Assembly: GCF_900115465.1 (NCBI RefSeq)
Contig: NZ_FOWN01000003.1
Span: 62,001 to 126,000, forward strand
Direction of reading: 5' to 3'
Length of the DNA stretch: 64,000 bases
Source of the DNA: Halolactibacillus alkaliphilus
GTDB taxonomy: Bacteria; Bacillota; Bacilli; Bacillales; Amphibacillaceae
Part shown: positions 17,424-26,897 of the stretch, piece by piece
Position numbering within the stretch: the stretch's first letter is position 1
Layout: the number at the start of each line of letters is the position of its first letter
Made by a program: the position numbers and the translations under genes
Notes under the pieces: generated by a model
Seen by the model: only the letters and a program-made list of their open reading frames with translations
Database searches by the model: none
Told to the model about the DNA's origin: nothing

Positions 17424-18020
17424 TCAACTTAAAGGCATTTTCTCATGCAGTATTCCTGAAACAACAGCGGCGTAGCCAGCAGGAAAGACAACGAGAAATA
17501 ATACCAGATTGTAATATAGAACACCTATAAGTACAACAACAGCAATCAATAAAGGAACAGTCGTTTTTAATTCTTTAATCATCACAACAAACCCTTTAGA
17601 AAAAGCGAGACGGCCGGATTCTTTCTTTAACGTTAAATGATAAAAAGTATAGCTCATCGCCCCTACTAACAATAACAAGAAATAAATGCAGACAACGACT
17701 AAAATCAGCGAGACACCTCGCGCTAAACTAAGCATGAATAATGACATCAATAAGAGGACACCTAAACTCATAACGAATGATAAGACTTTATAATGATCAT
17801 AATCACGGTAATAGTCAAAAAATCGCTTCTTAATAAATTTTTCATCAACTTCATCGGTCACTTTGATATCTTCATATGTTTTAATCACACTGACACACGC
17901 CGGAACAACGCCGTATAAGATAAGACCTTTTAGAATACCTAGCCAGAAATAACCGGCCAAAACGATAAAGTGATAGATTTGAACTGTCCAACTAACGATT
18001 TTCGTCCCGATACGACACAC
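17424..18020 (-). CDS. DUF624 (YesL-like) membrane protein
   Basis: A 198-residue protein with about five hydrophobic helices and the typical DUF624 start, including LGILKGLILYGVVPACVSVIK. The family is found next to sugar ABC importers and their regulators in Bacilli, but no biochemical role is established. The start (GTG 18020) follows AAAGGG closely and is uncertain by a few codons. It lies downstream of the LacI-type regulator, separated by a terminator-like hairpin, and may be cotranscribed by readthrough. Confidence 0.75.
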   Translation of the reverse strand: MCRIGTKIVSWTVQIYHFIVLAGYFWLGILKGLILYGVVPACVSVIKTYEDIKVTDEVDEKFIKKRFFDYYRDYDHYKVLSFVMSLGVLLLMSLFMLSLARGVSLILVVVCIYFLLLLVGAMSYTFYHLTLKKESGRLAFSKGFVVMIKELKTTVPLLIAVVVLIGVLYYNLVLFLVVFPAGYAAVVSGILHEKMPLS

Positions 18021-18089
18021 ACCCTTTCATGAACTATCACAGTCGCTCCCATATGTGTAGCTTGATAAGGAAACGATAGGTTGAAAGCC

Positions 18090-18117
18090 AAAAGACAAGG
18101 CGCTAACCTTGTCTTTT
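18090..18117 (-). terminator. terminator at end of lacI-type gene
   Basis: AAAAGACAAGG and CCTTGTCTTTT form an 11-bp stem with a six-base loop, overlapping the stop codon of the regulator. Confidence 0.65.
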
Positions 18118-19119
18118 GTCCCAAACAGATGCTCGTTTAACAATCTTTCCTTTGATTGACTGTCGACCATAACATTTCTTTGTCCCTTGAACTTTTTTAA
18201 TGATTATTTTTACCGCTTCAGATACCATCTCATGAATGTCGACTTCAACCGTCGTTAAATTCGGGTCAGTGATGGTTGCGTATATGTCATTATCAAAACC
18301 AACGACCGATACATCTTCTGGCACTTTGTATCCTTCTTGCTTTAAGCGGTTCACAAAAGCATGGGCCACCTGATCACAATTACAGACAAAGGCAGACGGC
18401 AAGGCGTCTGGTAAGTCAAATTCAACATACTTCCCACGCTCATCACGGTCATTGATAATCCAATCTTTAGTTAAATCTTTGCCATGCTCTAACAAAGACT
18501 TGTAAAATCCTAGATACCTATCCTGAATACTACTAGTAGAATGCAGATTCCCTACGAAGCCTATATCTTTATGCCCTTTATTAAAAAGATAATTCGTTAA
18601 ATCATATGCACCGAAGAAGTTATCCGTAATAACAGAGTCTATTTCATCGTGTTCATCATAAAAATCCAAAAATACTTTAGGCATATCCATTTCTTTGATG
18701 AGGTTAATGTAATCTGCCGATAATTGACCTAAGAAAATAAAGCCATCTACTTTCTTTTCATAATAAAGCCGGGGTAATTTTAGCGCTTCTTCATCAGCAT
18801 CCGTCAAAATATTCATAATTCCATAGTAGCCATATTTCTCAAAGACACGTGCGGCTTGTTGGTAAGCACGGAAGTAAAACGATTGAGACATACCACCCGA
18901 AAAACGCTCAGGTATGACTACGCCAATATTATAAGTTAAACCATTCTTCATTGATTTTGCCGTCGTATTATAACGATAACCCATGTCATCTGCGAGTTGT
19001 TTAATTTTATCTTTCAGCGCGTCACTGACACCTTCTTTATCGTTTAATGCCTTTGACACCGTGACACTACTAACACCTATTTTTTCTGCGATATCCTTCA
19101 TTGTTACATTCGCCATCAT
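18103..19119 (-). CDS. LacI-family transcriptional regulator, probable mannan regulator
   Basis: About 338 residues. The N-terminal LacI helix-turn-helix reads VTMKDIAEKIGVSSVTVSKALN with the hinge helix region around SMKNG, followed by a periplasmic-binding-type effector domain. The longest frame starts at 19146, but nine residues before the MMANVT start are unlike the family; ATG 19119 (or 19116) is preferred, though the ribosome site is weak. It is placed centrally among mannan genes, and its promoter carries two palindromes related to the sites at the other mannan promoters, suggesting autoregulation. Its effector (mannobiose, mannosylglucose or similar) is unknown. Confidence 0.88.
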   Translation of the reverse strand: MMANVTMKDIAEKIGVSSVTVSKALNDKEGVSDALKDKIKQLADDMGYRYNTTAKSMKNGLTYNIGVVIPERFSGGMSQSFYFRAYQQAARVFEKYGYYGIMNILTDADEEALKLPRLYYEKKVDGFIFLGQLSADYINLIKEMDMPKVFLDFYDEHDEIDSVITDNFFGAYDLTNYLFNKGHKDIGFVGNLHSTSSIQDRYLGFYKSLLEHGKDLTKDWIINDRDERGKYVEFDLPDALPSAFVCNCDQVAHAFVNRLKQEGYKVPEDVSVVGFDNDIYATITDPNLTTVEVDIHEMVSEAVKIIIKKVQGTKKCYGRQSIKGKIVKRASVWDKRQG

Positions 19120-19173
19120 ACACACATCCCATCTCAAAACTACCATTTATTTATCGCCATCATCTAGGAGCTT

Positions 19174-19203
19174 AAGTTATAACTTTATTAAGTAAGTTAA
19201 CTT
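19174..19203. promoter_or_regulatory. paired palindromes upstream of lacI-type gene
   Basis: AAGTTATAACTT (19174-19185) and AAGTTAACTT (19194-19203) are both built from the AAGTTA half-site, 20 bp apart start to start. They are candidate autoregulatory sites. Confidence 0.4.
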
Positions 19204-19277
19204 AGTTGTTTAACTAAACGAATTCTCCCTAATAGTATCAAACCTTAAGCAATAAGGCAATAAACACACGTGAATTG

Positions 19278-20474
19278 TTAGGGTTTCCATTCGTTAAGAG
19301 ACGCTAAAAGCGCATCATTTTTTTCGATGAATGCTTTTCGTACATGCGCATTTAATAATGAACGGTAGTCATCTGTCGGTGTATTAAATGCATAATCAAG
19401 CAAGCGATCTACTGTCGTCGTTGCCACATGTACACGCGTATCACTTGAGGCATAGTAAATAAATACTTGATTGTGTTCATTGACGACAGCACCATTACAG
19501 AAGATGACATTTGAGACATCCCCTACACGTTCATCATCATAAGGAGCAATAAAATGTCCTCCTGGTGCAGCAATTACTTGCTTAGGGTCATCTAAACTAG
19601 TCACTAAAACATACAAGACATAACGCAAACCAGCTGCCGTATTTCGAACACCATGAGCGATATGTACCCATCCCTTATCTGTCTTTATCGGTGCTGGACC
19701 TTGGCCATTTTTTACCTCATATACCGTATGGTACTGACGCTCATGAATCACGTGTTCTTCTGTAATGACAGCGTTCTCTATATCTTCACATAGCGCAAAT
19801 GCAATACCACCACCTGAGCCAGTTGAAATAAAACCGTCTTGTGGTCTCGTATAAAAAGCATAGTGACCATCAATAAACTCTGGGTGAAGTACTACATTAC
19901 GTTGTTGCGGTGATGGTGTCTTAATATTCGGGAGTCGTGTCCACGTTTTTAAATCTTTCGTACGTACGAGACCCGCCTGCGCGATGGCACTAGATGTGTC
20001 ACTCGGTGGTACATCAGGATCCTTACTCTCCGAACAGTAAATACCATAAATATAGCCATCTTCATGCTTCACCAGACGCATATCATACATGTTCGTTTCT
20101 TTTTCATCTATATCTTCCCACACAAGTGGTGTATCGATAAAGCGGAAGTTATCAACCCCATTATCACTCACAGCAAGCGCAAATATAGACTTTCGATCTA
20201 ACCCTTCTGTTCGGACAACTAAATAATAGCGCCCCTCATGGTACAACGCTCCTGGATTTAATGTCGCGTTAATACCTAAACGTTCTTGAAAATAGGGGTT
20301 CGTTTCTTTATTTAAATCAAAACGCCAGTGTAACGGCACGTGGTGACGCGTGATTACAGGGTACTGATAACGGTCATAAATGCCATTATAAAACGCCTTG
20401 TTTACCTCGTTTTTTCTTGTAATTAGTGCCTCTTGTTGCGGCTTTAACTCAAAATATTTTTCGTGAATCATCAT
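19278..20474 (-). CDS. GH130 4-O-beta-D-mannosyl-D-glucose phosphorylase
   Basis: A 398-residue GH130 enzyme, longer than the other one in this window, with the proton donor Asp131 in NMYDMRLV, as in subfamily 1. Blocks such as [17 protein letters not shown] and [20 protein letters not shown] support the family. It phosphorolyses mannosyl-glucose to mannose-1-phosphate and glucose. Its start overlaps the stop of the cellobiose 2-epimerase gene by four bases (ATGA), so the two are translationally coupled. This is the known epimerase-phosphorylase pairing of the mannobiose pathway described in Bacteroides fragilis and Ruminococcus albus, which makes the assignment strong. Confidence 0.9.
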   Translation of the reverse strand: MMIHEKYFELKPQQEALITRKNEVNKAFYNGIYDRYQYPVITRHHVPLHWRFDLNKETNPYFQERLGINATLNPGALYHEGRYYLVVRTEGLDRKSIFALAVSDNGVDNFRFIDTPLVWEDIDEKETNMYDMRLVKHEDGYIYGIYCSESKDPDVPPSDTSSAIAQAGLVRTKDLKTWTRLPNIKTPSPQQRNVVLHPEFIDGHYAFYTRPQDGFISTGSGGGIAFALCEDIENAVITEEHVIHERQYHTVYEVKNGQGPAPIKTDKGWVHIAHGVRNTAAGLRYVLYVLVTSLDDPKQVIAAPGGHFIAPYDDERVGDVSNVIFCNGAVVNEHNQVFIYYASSDTRVHVATTTVDRLLDYAFNTPTDDYRSLLNAHVRKAFIEKNDALLASLNEWKP

Positions 20475-21634
20475 TTTCCCATCCTTTCAATCAATTCTAA
20501 ACAACTCCGTGTATTATGATAAGATACCTTCCATGGCTCAGCTAAGTCGCGTTTGATCGGCAGATTATCTTCATCTAACGACCAGTACCACTCCCCACGC
20601 TCACGCGGGTCTTTCATGTGTTTCATTATAAAACCCCAACAACGTTCTGACGCCGACTTAAACGCCGCATCATTTGTTTTTTGATAGGCGTTATAAAAAC
20701 CAAGAGCAGCTTCTGCTTGCACCCACCAAATACGTGTACGATCAATATGATCACCTTCTTGCTCATTTAACAATGACCCATCATCATTAATCGCCACCGA
20801 CCTTATATTTTCCGCAATGTCGATCACCATTCGATGATAACGCGGATCTTCATTGCCTAGTACTTTTAGCGCTTCGTCAATTAACCAGGACGCTTCAATA
20901 TCATGACCAAACGACTTTAAATCAAGAATGCTCTTCCAGTTTTGATCAAAAAACACACCTAAAAAATAATCTGATTGATACAGACGCTCATAATGAAGCG
21001 CTAATAAATAGTTTAATCTCTCTTTAAGTTCATCGCTTGGGGCTACTTTATATAAGTTTGTATACGCTTCTAATATATGAATGTGCGTGTTCATTGTAAT
21101 GTCTGCTATCACACCATTTTCACTTAACATTTCATTTGGCGTTTCCACCCATTCACGCGTAAATTCTTCTTTGTAGGCTCCATTATCTTCATTAAAACCT
21201 TTACTTTCGATTAAATCATATAGCACCATTGCTAAATCTAGCGCTTCTTTATCTTTTGTGACCCGGTAATATTCACTCAAACCATAAATCATAAACGCTT
21301 GTGCATAAATATGTTTTCGATGATCTATGACTGTTCCGCGGTAATCAAGCATCCAATAAACACCGCCATACACCTTATCAATACAAGCGTCTTTAATAAA
21401 CTGATACACATGTGTTGCCATTGACAAATATTCAGGGTTATTTAATACGCGGTAACTACTTGAAAAAGACCACAAGTGCCGAGCAGCTGCAATCCCACCT
21501 TTTTCACCTACTTCAACGGGTATTAAGTCAAATGTTACACGCCCATACAAACCACCATATTGTTCATCTTTTAAACGCATCCAGAATGGCAGGATCGATT
21601 GTTCCAATTCCTTCCTTATCATTACTTCATTCAC
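20471..21634 (-). CDS. cellobiose 2-epimerase (AGE family)
   Basis: A 387-residue (alpha/alpha)6 barrel. Characteristic features are [14 protein letters not shown] (45-58), [12 protein letters not shown] with the catalytic histidine region (184-186), [12 protein letters not shown] with His244, and [10 protein letters not shown] with His373. It converts beta-1,4-mannobiose to mannosyl-glucose by epimerising the reducing-end sugar, supplying the downstream phosphorylase. It is cytoplasmic. A candidate operator lies 17 bases upstream of the start. N-acyl-glucosamine 2-epimerase is the alternative, but the conserved histidines and the phosphorylase partner favour the disaccharide enzyme. Confidence 0.9.
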   Translation of the reverse strand: MNEVMIRKELEQSILPFWMRLKDEQYGGLYGRVTFDLIPVEVGEKGGIAAARHLWSFSSSYRVLNNPEYLSMATHVYQFIKDACIDKVYGGVYWMLDYRGTVIDHRKHIYAQAFMIYGLSEYYRVTKDKEALDLAMVLYDLIESKGFNEDNGAYKEEFTREWVETPNEMLSENGVIADITMNTHIHILEAYTNLYKVAPSDELKERLNYLLALHYERLYQSDYFLGVFFDQNWKSILDLKSFGHDIEASWLIDEALKVLGNEDPRYHRMVIDIAENIRSVAINDDGSLLNEQEGDHIDRTRIWWVQAEAALGFYNAYQKTNDAAFKSASERCWGFIMKHMKDPRERGEWYWSLDEDNLPIKRDLAEPWKVSYHNTRSCLELIERMGK

Positions 21635-21650
21635 AAGATCACCTCATATT

Positions 21651-21666
21651 AGTTAATCGATAACTT
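21651..21666. promoter_or_regulatory. candidate LacI-type operator, epimerase-phosphorylase operon
   Basis: AGTTAATCGATAACTT has a right half that is the exact complement of AAGTTATC; the left half has one inserted base. It lies directly upstream of the epimerase gene. Confidence 0.55.
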
Positions 21667-22004
21667 AATAACTACATCTTAAATAAACCCTTAATAAAAG
21701 TCAATAGTAAGCCTTTTCTTTTTTGAAAAGCCGTTTTTTTCATCAATCTATCCATTTGTGTACGTAAAACTAACTTACGGATAAAGTTTCCCTTTATAGA
21801 TTAGTTATTAAAACAAATTTAATTTTTAGTTCTGCCCCCGAAAACACGCGTATCACCGACACACTTCAAACCGCTCACTCCTTAGACGACCAGAAAAGCC
21901 GCATAAACATTCACAAAATAGATAAAACTTAGCGCCATCCATCACTGTATTATTTATCAACTCATTCTATTCGACCTACCAATCACTTTTAAAAAGAATC
22001 CACA
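21667..22004. other. intergenic region upstream of epimerase operon
   Basis: AT-rich upstream part with probable promoter elements, then a more GC-balanced stretch after 21830. I see no gene, RNA or repeat in it. Confidence 0.4.
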
Positions 22005-22043
22005 GAAAAAACCAGAAGGACACTTACATCCCACTGGTTTTTT
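22005..22043 (-). terminator. terminator after GH26 gene
   Basis: AAAAAACCAG and CTGGTTTTTT on the minus strand form a stem with an 18-base loop and a T run. Confidence 0.75.
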
Positions 22044-22095
22044 ACGTAAGATAAACAATTAAAATAAGTACTTAATTCTACCTTTATTTCCCTTA

Positions 22096-25000
22096 CTATA
22101 ATACGCGGCGCTTTCTCTCAATAACAATCATACTACCCCCGCATAACAACAGTAACCCTGCAACTAACATAATATTAAAGTTAGACGTCGCTGTACCAGG
22201 TAAAGCGTTACCACTCTCATCAACTACAACACCTTCACCTGGCGGGGTATCTCCCTCTCCTTCTGCGTCACCTTCACTTGGCGGGGTATTCCCTTCTTCT
22301 TCTGCGTCACCTTCACCTGGTGGGGTATCTCCCTCTCCTTCTGCATCATCTTCACCTGGTGGGGTATCTCCCTCTCCTTCTGCATCATCTTCACCTGGTG
22401 GGGTATCTTCTTCATCCGGTGTCACGCCTGGCAATTGATCAAGAGACTCAACAATGCTAACATGATCAATATATACTGTCGCTTCACCTGTAGAAGCACC
22501 GATAAACTCAATTCCTAATTCTCTGACCGCATTCAAATCTTCTACTGCGGATAAGTCAAATATAACATCAACAAAGGCATCCTTAACTAAAGTCACCTCA
22601 CCACTATCTGACCAACTCCATGCATCACCCGTTTTAATGAATAACTTTGCCTTTAAAGCCTCTAATTCAGGCTGTTGACTTGTATATTTGATCCGCGCAA
22701 CAAGATATTGGTATCCTTCAAGCGATTGACCAAACGCTCGGTTGATTTCTTTCTTACCATCTAGCTTCACTTCCCCTGTTAAATAACCGTCGATGACATT
22801 GAAACCCGGTGCCGAAAAACCTTCAAGAGAATCATCAAACATATAGTAAATCGGTTCAATGACTTGTTCCCCAGGATCCTTCGCTCCAGGCACATCGGGC
22901 GCACCAGGGATTGTCGTCGCTTTAATATCATCAAAATATAACGTTCCAGAACCTGTCTCACCACCCATATACAATGCAAATTGTGTTACTTTTTGAATAC
23001 GAGAAGAATCAATTATCGCCTGTTGATTCCCTTCCCAATGCGCAGGAGAAAATGCACTAAACGGTATGTCTACCATACCTTCAAATGCTTCAGCAAGTTC
23101 CACGTTTGACTCAAAACTAACACCACCCATTTGAATTTGGACGGTTAAGCGGCGTTCCCCTTGGGCTTCATGTTTTAACCAAAATGATACGCCATTACTT
23201 TCTGACCAATCCACCGTACCAAGCGACGTTTGGCGACCCGCATACCCAGCACTACCAAGTGTATAATCAAACTCCAAACCATAATTACCGGTATATTTTT
23301 CAGTCTCTGATAACGCCAATACAATCGGATCACCATTCGTACTATAGGCACGGTTAAGTAATGTATTCTCACCCATGTATCCTTCAAAATCATCAACAAC
23401 ATATGGATTAGCTTCAACTTCTTCAAACGTATTGATAAGTTGAATATTATCAATATAGAATGCATCATCAAAAGTCATTTGCTTACCCACCAATGAAATC
23501 GCTAAACTCTCTGCACCCTCAACCTTCGGCACGTCAACACTTACTTCTACACGATAATAATCCGAGCTATCAATTGAAACACTGTCATAATCAGCTACAT
23601 TCACTTCTTGTGTATATTTTTTTTCCCAATCCGGCGGCAACATAACCACATTAGCTAATGACTTTTCTCCTGCTGTCACCGGAACAAAGAGGTCGTAATT
23701 GACACGATTCACTGCCATTAAATCAACGTCCTCAATATCCGTTAATTCCAATTTCAGTTCTTGCCACCATACAGTTGGATCCATGTTCTCCACATCCAAC
23801 TTTAGTGCACCACCGTTAAAATCACTATGACTTATTATGAGTTCTGGCGCATCACCTGATTGATCAGAATATGTGCCATTAGATTTTATACCGTCAATCG
23901 TTTCGTCAAACGGATAGCCTTTGACTACTATCTCATTTACCGTGATGAAATAGCGATGCGTGTCTTCATCAATAAGTTCTTCCCCTTCATAATAGCGATA
24001 GATCACATCGATACTTCCGTTGTTATCTTTAGCTGCCGGGATATACTCAGCCTCATAGAACTCACCTACAGGCACCATATCCACTTCATCAGCACCCGTT
24101 ACTTGATAAGTTACCTGAGGGTTTTTCCCACCATTAACTTTCACACTTAGAGTCGTTGGCGACTCGGTCACTCTCACGCCATTCGTCGGACGTACAACAT
24201 ACATATCAGATGGGTAGGTGTATGTTTCATACTGAACCCCTTGATTATATACGTCACCTTCACTTGCAAAAACCGTTCTTTCATCATCATGAAACGCCTG
24301 AAAATCTGGTAATAACTCATGATCACCACCTAAATTTCCATTGACATCACGATAGGGAACATACATGTTATTCGGGAAGCCAAAGTTTGCCCACGTCAAC
24401 ATATAAGATGTTTCTTTTGCTTTTGGATATAATTCATTATTCATAATACCCTCTAAAACTTTTGTCCACCATTCAAGATTATTACCCGTTTCATTCATCC
24501 CTTGAGCACTGTAACCAAACTCTGTTAAAGCAGAGACTTTCCCGCGCGCTTCTGCTTCAATTGCAAGCATTTCTAAATCACCCGCCACACTGTTAATCCA
24601 CGCGTCACTACCCGCGTTTGATTTATTATCATAACTATCAATACCCAATATATCAACATACTTATCTCCTGGATACGTTTCAAAGTAACGGTCTTTATCT
24701 CCGCTCGGACCAGAACCTGGAGAGTATCCAATTAATATATTATTGTTGCCACGGGCATGTAAGTAATCAACTGTATAACGGAAGATGGCCTTATAATCTT
24801 CCGGCGTCGTTGAGCTTTGCCCCCACCAAAACCAAGAGCCTGTTTGTTCATGGAATGGACGGAAAATCATCGGAATCGCTTCCCCATTCCCATCTACTAA
24901 CCTATGTGACAAATCAACAATTTGATCCAACCACGCATTAAAGGCATCATGCGCATCACCACCAGGTAAGATAGCCTTTACGACTTGACCACTCGTGTCT

Positions 25001-25506
25001 CCATAATTTCCACCTGTTACAAAATTGTTCGGGTGCATACTAAGCGTAACAATACCCCCAAGTTCATGTGCTTTTTTCATAGATGCCGCTAGGTTACTTA
25101 AACGCTCTTCATAAGATAATGCTACGTCACCAATAGCGTTACCAGGACGCTCACGCCCATCCAAACTGTTCGTATCCCAACCAAAGATAGCCGGATAATT
25201 ACCTACCGCATTTTTCACTTCAGATTGTTCTGAGGCCACGCGATTACCATCATTCGTTAAAGTTAACCCTTCATCAATCGCATGCTGCTGACCAAATAAT
25301 ATCTCATCGCCACCCAAGCCTTTTAAATAAGCAAATAACTCTTTCGTATACCGAGAAGCATCCGGATTTGATAGCTTTAAAACCGAATAATCCGAAACAG
25401 CCGTCACCCCCACATACGGTAGCACCAGCTGTAGCATTAACAGCACCAACATGACACTCGCGAGCCCGCGAGCCATTTTACTTTTCAATCGTTTGTTCTT
25501 CTTCAT
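22096..25506 (-). CDS. secreted, wall-anchored multidomain GH26 beta-mannanase
   Basis: 1136 residues. A signal peptide (about 1-36) is followed by a GH26 barrel (about 45-415) with acid/base Glu220 in FRPFHEQTG and nucleophile Glu329 in LTEFGYS. Then come an Ig-like domain (about 430-515), three beta-sandwich domains that look like carbohydrate-binding modules (about 525-690, CBM27/CBM23-like; 700-865, CBM11/CIA30-like; 885-1035), an acidic Pro-rich repeat linker (1037-1090), the sorting motif LPGTA at 1102, a hydrophobic helix and a KRR tail. It cuts beta-mannan at the cell surface. The sorting motif has alanine instead of the usual last glycine. The RBS is AGGAGG. Module family names are tentative. 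Confidence 0.93.
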   Translation of the reverse strand: MKKNKRLKSKMARGLASVMLVLLMLQLVLPYVGVTAVSDYSVLKLSNPDASRYTKELFAYLKGLGGDEILFGQQHAIDEGLTLTNDGNRVASEQSEVKNAVGNYPAIFGWDTNSLDGRERPGNAIGDVALSYEERLSNLAASMKKAHELGGIVTLSMHPNNFVTGGNYGDTSGQVVKAILPGGDAHDAFNAWLDQIVDLSHRLVDGNGEAIPMIFRPFHEQTGSWFWWGQSSTTPEDYKAIFRYTVDYLHARGNNNILIGYSPGSGPSGDKDRYFETYPGDKYVDILGIDSYDNKSNAGSDAWINSVAGDLEMLAIEAEARGKVSALTEFGYSAQGMNETGNNLEWWTKVLEGIMNNELYPKAKETSYMLTWANFGFPNNMYVPYRDVNGNLGGDHELLPDFQAFHDDERTVFASEGDVYNQGVQYETYTYPSDMYVVRPTNGVRVTESPTTLSVKVNGGKNPQVTYQVTGADEVDMVPVGEFYEAEYIPAAKDNNGSIDVIYRYYEGEELIDEDTHRYFITVNEIVVKGYPFDETIDGIKSNGTYSDQSGDAPELIISHSDFNGGALKLDVENMDPTVWWQELKLELTDIEDVDLMAVNRVNYDLFVPVTAGEKSLANVVMLPPDWEKKYTQEVNVADYDSVSIDSSDYYRVEVSVDVPKVEGAESLAISLVGKQMTFDDAFYIDNIQLINTFEEVEANPYVVDDFEGYMGENTLLNRAYSTNGDPIVLALSETEKYTGNYGLEFDYTLGSAGYAGRQTSLGTVDWSESNGVSFWLKHEAQGERRLTVQIQMGGVSFESNVELAEAFEGMVDIPFSAFSPAHWEGNQQAIIDSSRIQKVTQFALYMGGETGSGTLYFDDIKATTIPGAPDVPGAKDPGEQVIEPIYYMFDDSLEGFSAPGFNVIDGYLTGEVKLDGKKEINRAFGQSLEGYQYLVARIKYTSQQPELEALKAKLFIKTGDAWSWSDSGEVTLVKDAFVDVIFDLSAVEDLNAVRELGIEFIGASTGEATVYIDHVSIVESLDQLPGVTPDEEDTPPGEDDAEGEGDTPPGEDDAEGEGDTPPGEGDAEEEGNTPPSEGDAEGEGDTPPGEGVVVDESGNALPGTATSNFNIMLVAGLLLLCGGSMIVIERKRRVL
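22234..22407 (-). repeat. 39-bp tandem repeat coding the GH26 linker
   Basis: Five copies start at 22234, 22273, 22312, 22351 and 22390, exactly 39 bp apart and in frame. They code 13-residue units of the type DTPPGEDDAEGEG. The acidic Pro/Glu/Gly spacer probably carries the enzyme through the wall. Exact tandem copies make the length prone to change. Confidence 0.9.
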
Positions 25507-25762
25507 TCAATCTACGCCTCCTTTATTTTTTGAAACCGCTGTCATTTATCATTATATATAATAAAGTAAATATTTCAATAAAAAAACTTAAATACTTTTA
25601 TAATTTAGTTAATTAAATCGTTTAATTTCACTTAGATAATTTATATAACGACCGAAACATACTTTTTTATGCAACATAAATAAACACGTATAACTTGCTA
25701 TATATTGATGTTAACATAATTTTACGCCCTAATTATAGCTTATAATACAAGTTTTATTTTTA

Positions 25763-25778
25763 GGGTTATCGTTAACTT
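25763..25778. promoter_or_regulatory. candidate LacI-type operator between GH26 and ROK genes
   Basis: GGGTTATCGTTAACTT matches the operator series on both arms (GGTTATC and AAGTTAAC). It lies in the 362-bp divergent region, 91 bases before the kinase start; the rest of that region is AT-rich promoter DNA with no gene. Confidence 0.55.
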
Positions 25779-25868
25779 TAAAAATTAATTTAAAGAGTCT
25801 TTTCTGATTGATTAAAAATAAACAAACTGATAAAATTGTAGAATAACTAAACATAAGGGGGTGTATCT

Positions 25869-26777
25869 ATGTATGCATTAGGCATTGATATTGGTGGCAC
25901 TAAAACAGCGATGGCGATTATGAATGCATCCGGTACAATCATCGCGCATGATCAACTAAAAACTTCAACACAAGCGGCACCAGAAGTGATGCTTGACCGA
26001 ATAATCATCTGCGCGAAGAAGCTCCTCGAGAAAAGCGACGTGACAGAAAAGACGTTATTAGGGATTGGCATTGGAGCTCCTGGCCCACTTGACCTTTTTA
26101 GAGGGATGATTACTTATCCACCTAACTTGCCCCTGTGGCGCGAAGTACGCATTGTTGATTACATCTCTCAACATTTTTCTGTACCTATTCACTTAGAAAA
26201 CGACGCTTCTGCCGCCGCACTCGCCGAACATCATTTTGGCGCAGGACATGGCCATAAAAACATTCTATTTGTTACGATTAGCACAGGTATTGGCGCTGGT
26301 ATTATCGCCAATAACACACTTATTTCAGGTGGCAGAGGTAACGCTGGAGATGTGGGACATATGGTGGTGGACCCATCCTTTGGCTTATGCGTCTGTGGTC
26401 AACTCGGTTGTTTTGAACACATCTGTTCAGGTACTGCGATAAGTCGTGAGGCTTCAAGACTTAAAAAAATGCCTCTTTCAACAAAGGATGTGTTTCAGCT
26501 TTACCAAGAGAAAGAACCCGTCATCACCCCTTACCTTGACAAAGTCCTAGAAAGGATGGGTATGGCATTTGTCTCATTAATTAACACTTTAGATCCAGAA
26601 ATCGTCATTATTGGTGGTGGTGTCAGCCAGGCAGGTGACATACTTTTTGAACCCATTCGTCATTATGTCACACGCTTCACCCTCAACAAAGATGCAGCAC
26701 ACACACCCATCGTTCCAGCTAAATTAAGCCAGACAGCTGGCGTCATTGGTGCGGCTGCATTGATATTAAATCGTTAA
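25869..26777 (+). CDS. ROK-family hexokinase (gluco-/manno-/fructokinase)
   Basis: A 302-residue ROK sugar kinase. It has the ATP loop DIGGTKT at 7-13, the catalytic Asp112 in LENDASAAALAE and the zinc motif with His164 and Cys174, Cys176, Cys181 (CVCGQLGCFE). There is no N-terminal helix-turn-helix, so it is an enzyme, not a repressor. In this setting it phosphorylates the glucose released by mannosylglucose phosphorylase and the mannose released by the GH2 enzyme. The RBS is AAGGGGGTG. It shares an operator with the divergent GH26 gene and precedes the mannose-6-phosphate isomerase. Confidence 0.9.
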   Translation: MYALGIDIGGTKTAMAIMNASGTIIAHDQLKTSTQAAPEVMLDRIIICAKKLLEKSDVTEKTLLGIGIGAPGPLDLFRGMITYPPNLPLWREVRIVDYISQHFSVPIHLENDASAAALAEHHFGAGHGHKNILFVTISTGIGAGIIANNTLISGGRGNAGDVGHMVVDPSFGLCVCGQLGCFEHICSGTAISREASRLKKMPLSTKDVFQLYQEKEPVITPYLDKVLERMGMAFVSLINTLDPEIVIIGGGVSQAGDILFEPIRHYVTRFTLNKDAAHTPIVPAKLSQTAGVIGAAALILNR

Positions 26778-26846
26778 AAGAATTTTATACTTTTTCCCGT
26801 CTACCCTTTCTTTCATACAGAAGACAGACTATACTAGATATTATGT

Positions 26847-26862
26847 AAATAACGATAAATGA
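26847..26862. promoter_or_regulatory. candidate half-conserved LacI-type operator before manA
   Basis: Read on the minus strand the site holds TTTATCGTTATT, which shares the TTATCGTTA core of the locus motif. It is the weakest member. Confidence 0.3.
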
Positions 26863-26897
26863 ACATCATTCACAAAGTTAGGAGAAGGAGATAAAAC

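Noticed and set aside
22234-22407. Regular 39-bp repeats as a possible CRISPR array
   Set aside because: They are directly tandem without unique spacers, in frame, and encode a Pro/Glu-rich linker inside the GH26 gene.
25869-26777. ROK protein as a transcriptional repressor (XylR/NagC type)
   Set aside because: It lacks an N-terminal helix-turn-helix and has the complete kinase and zinc motifs.
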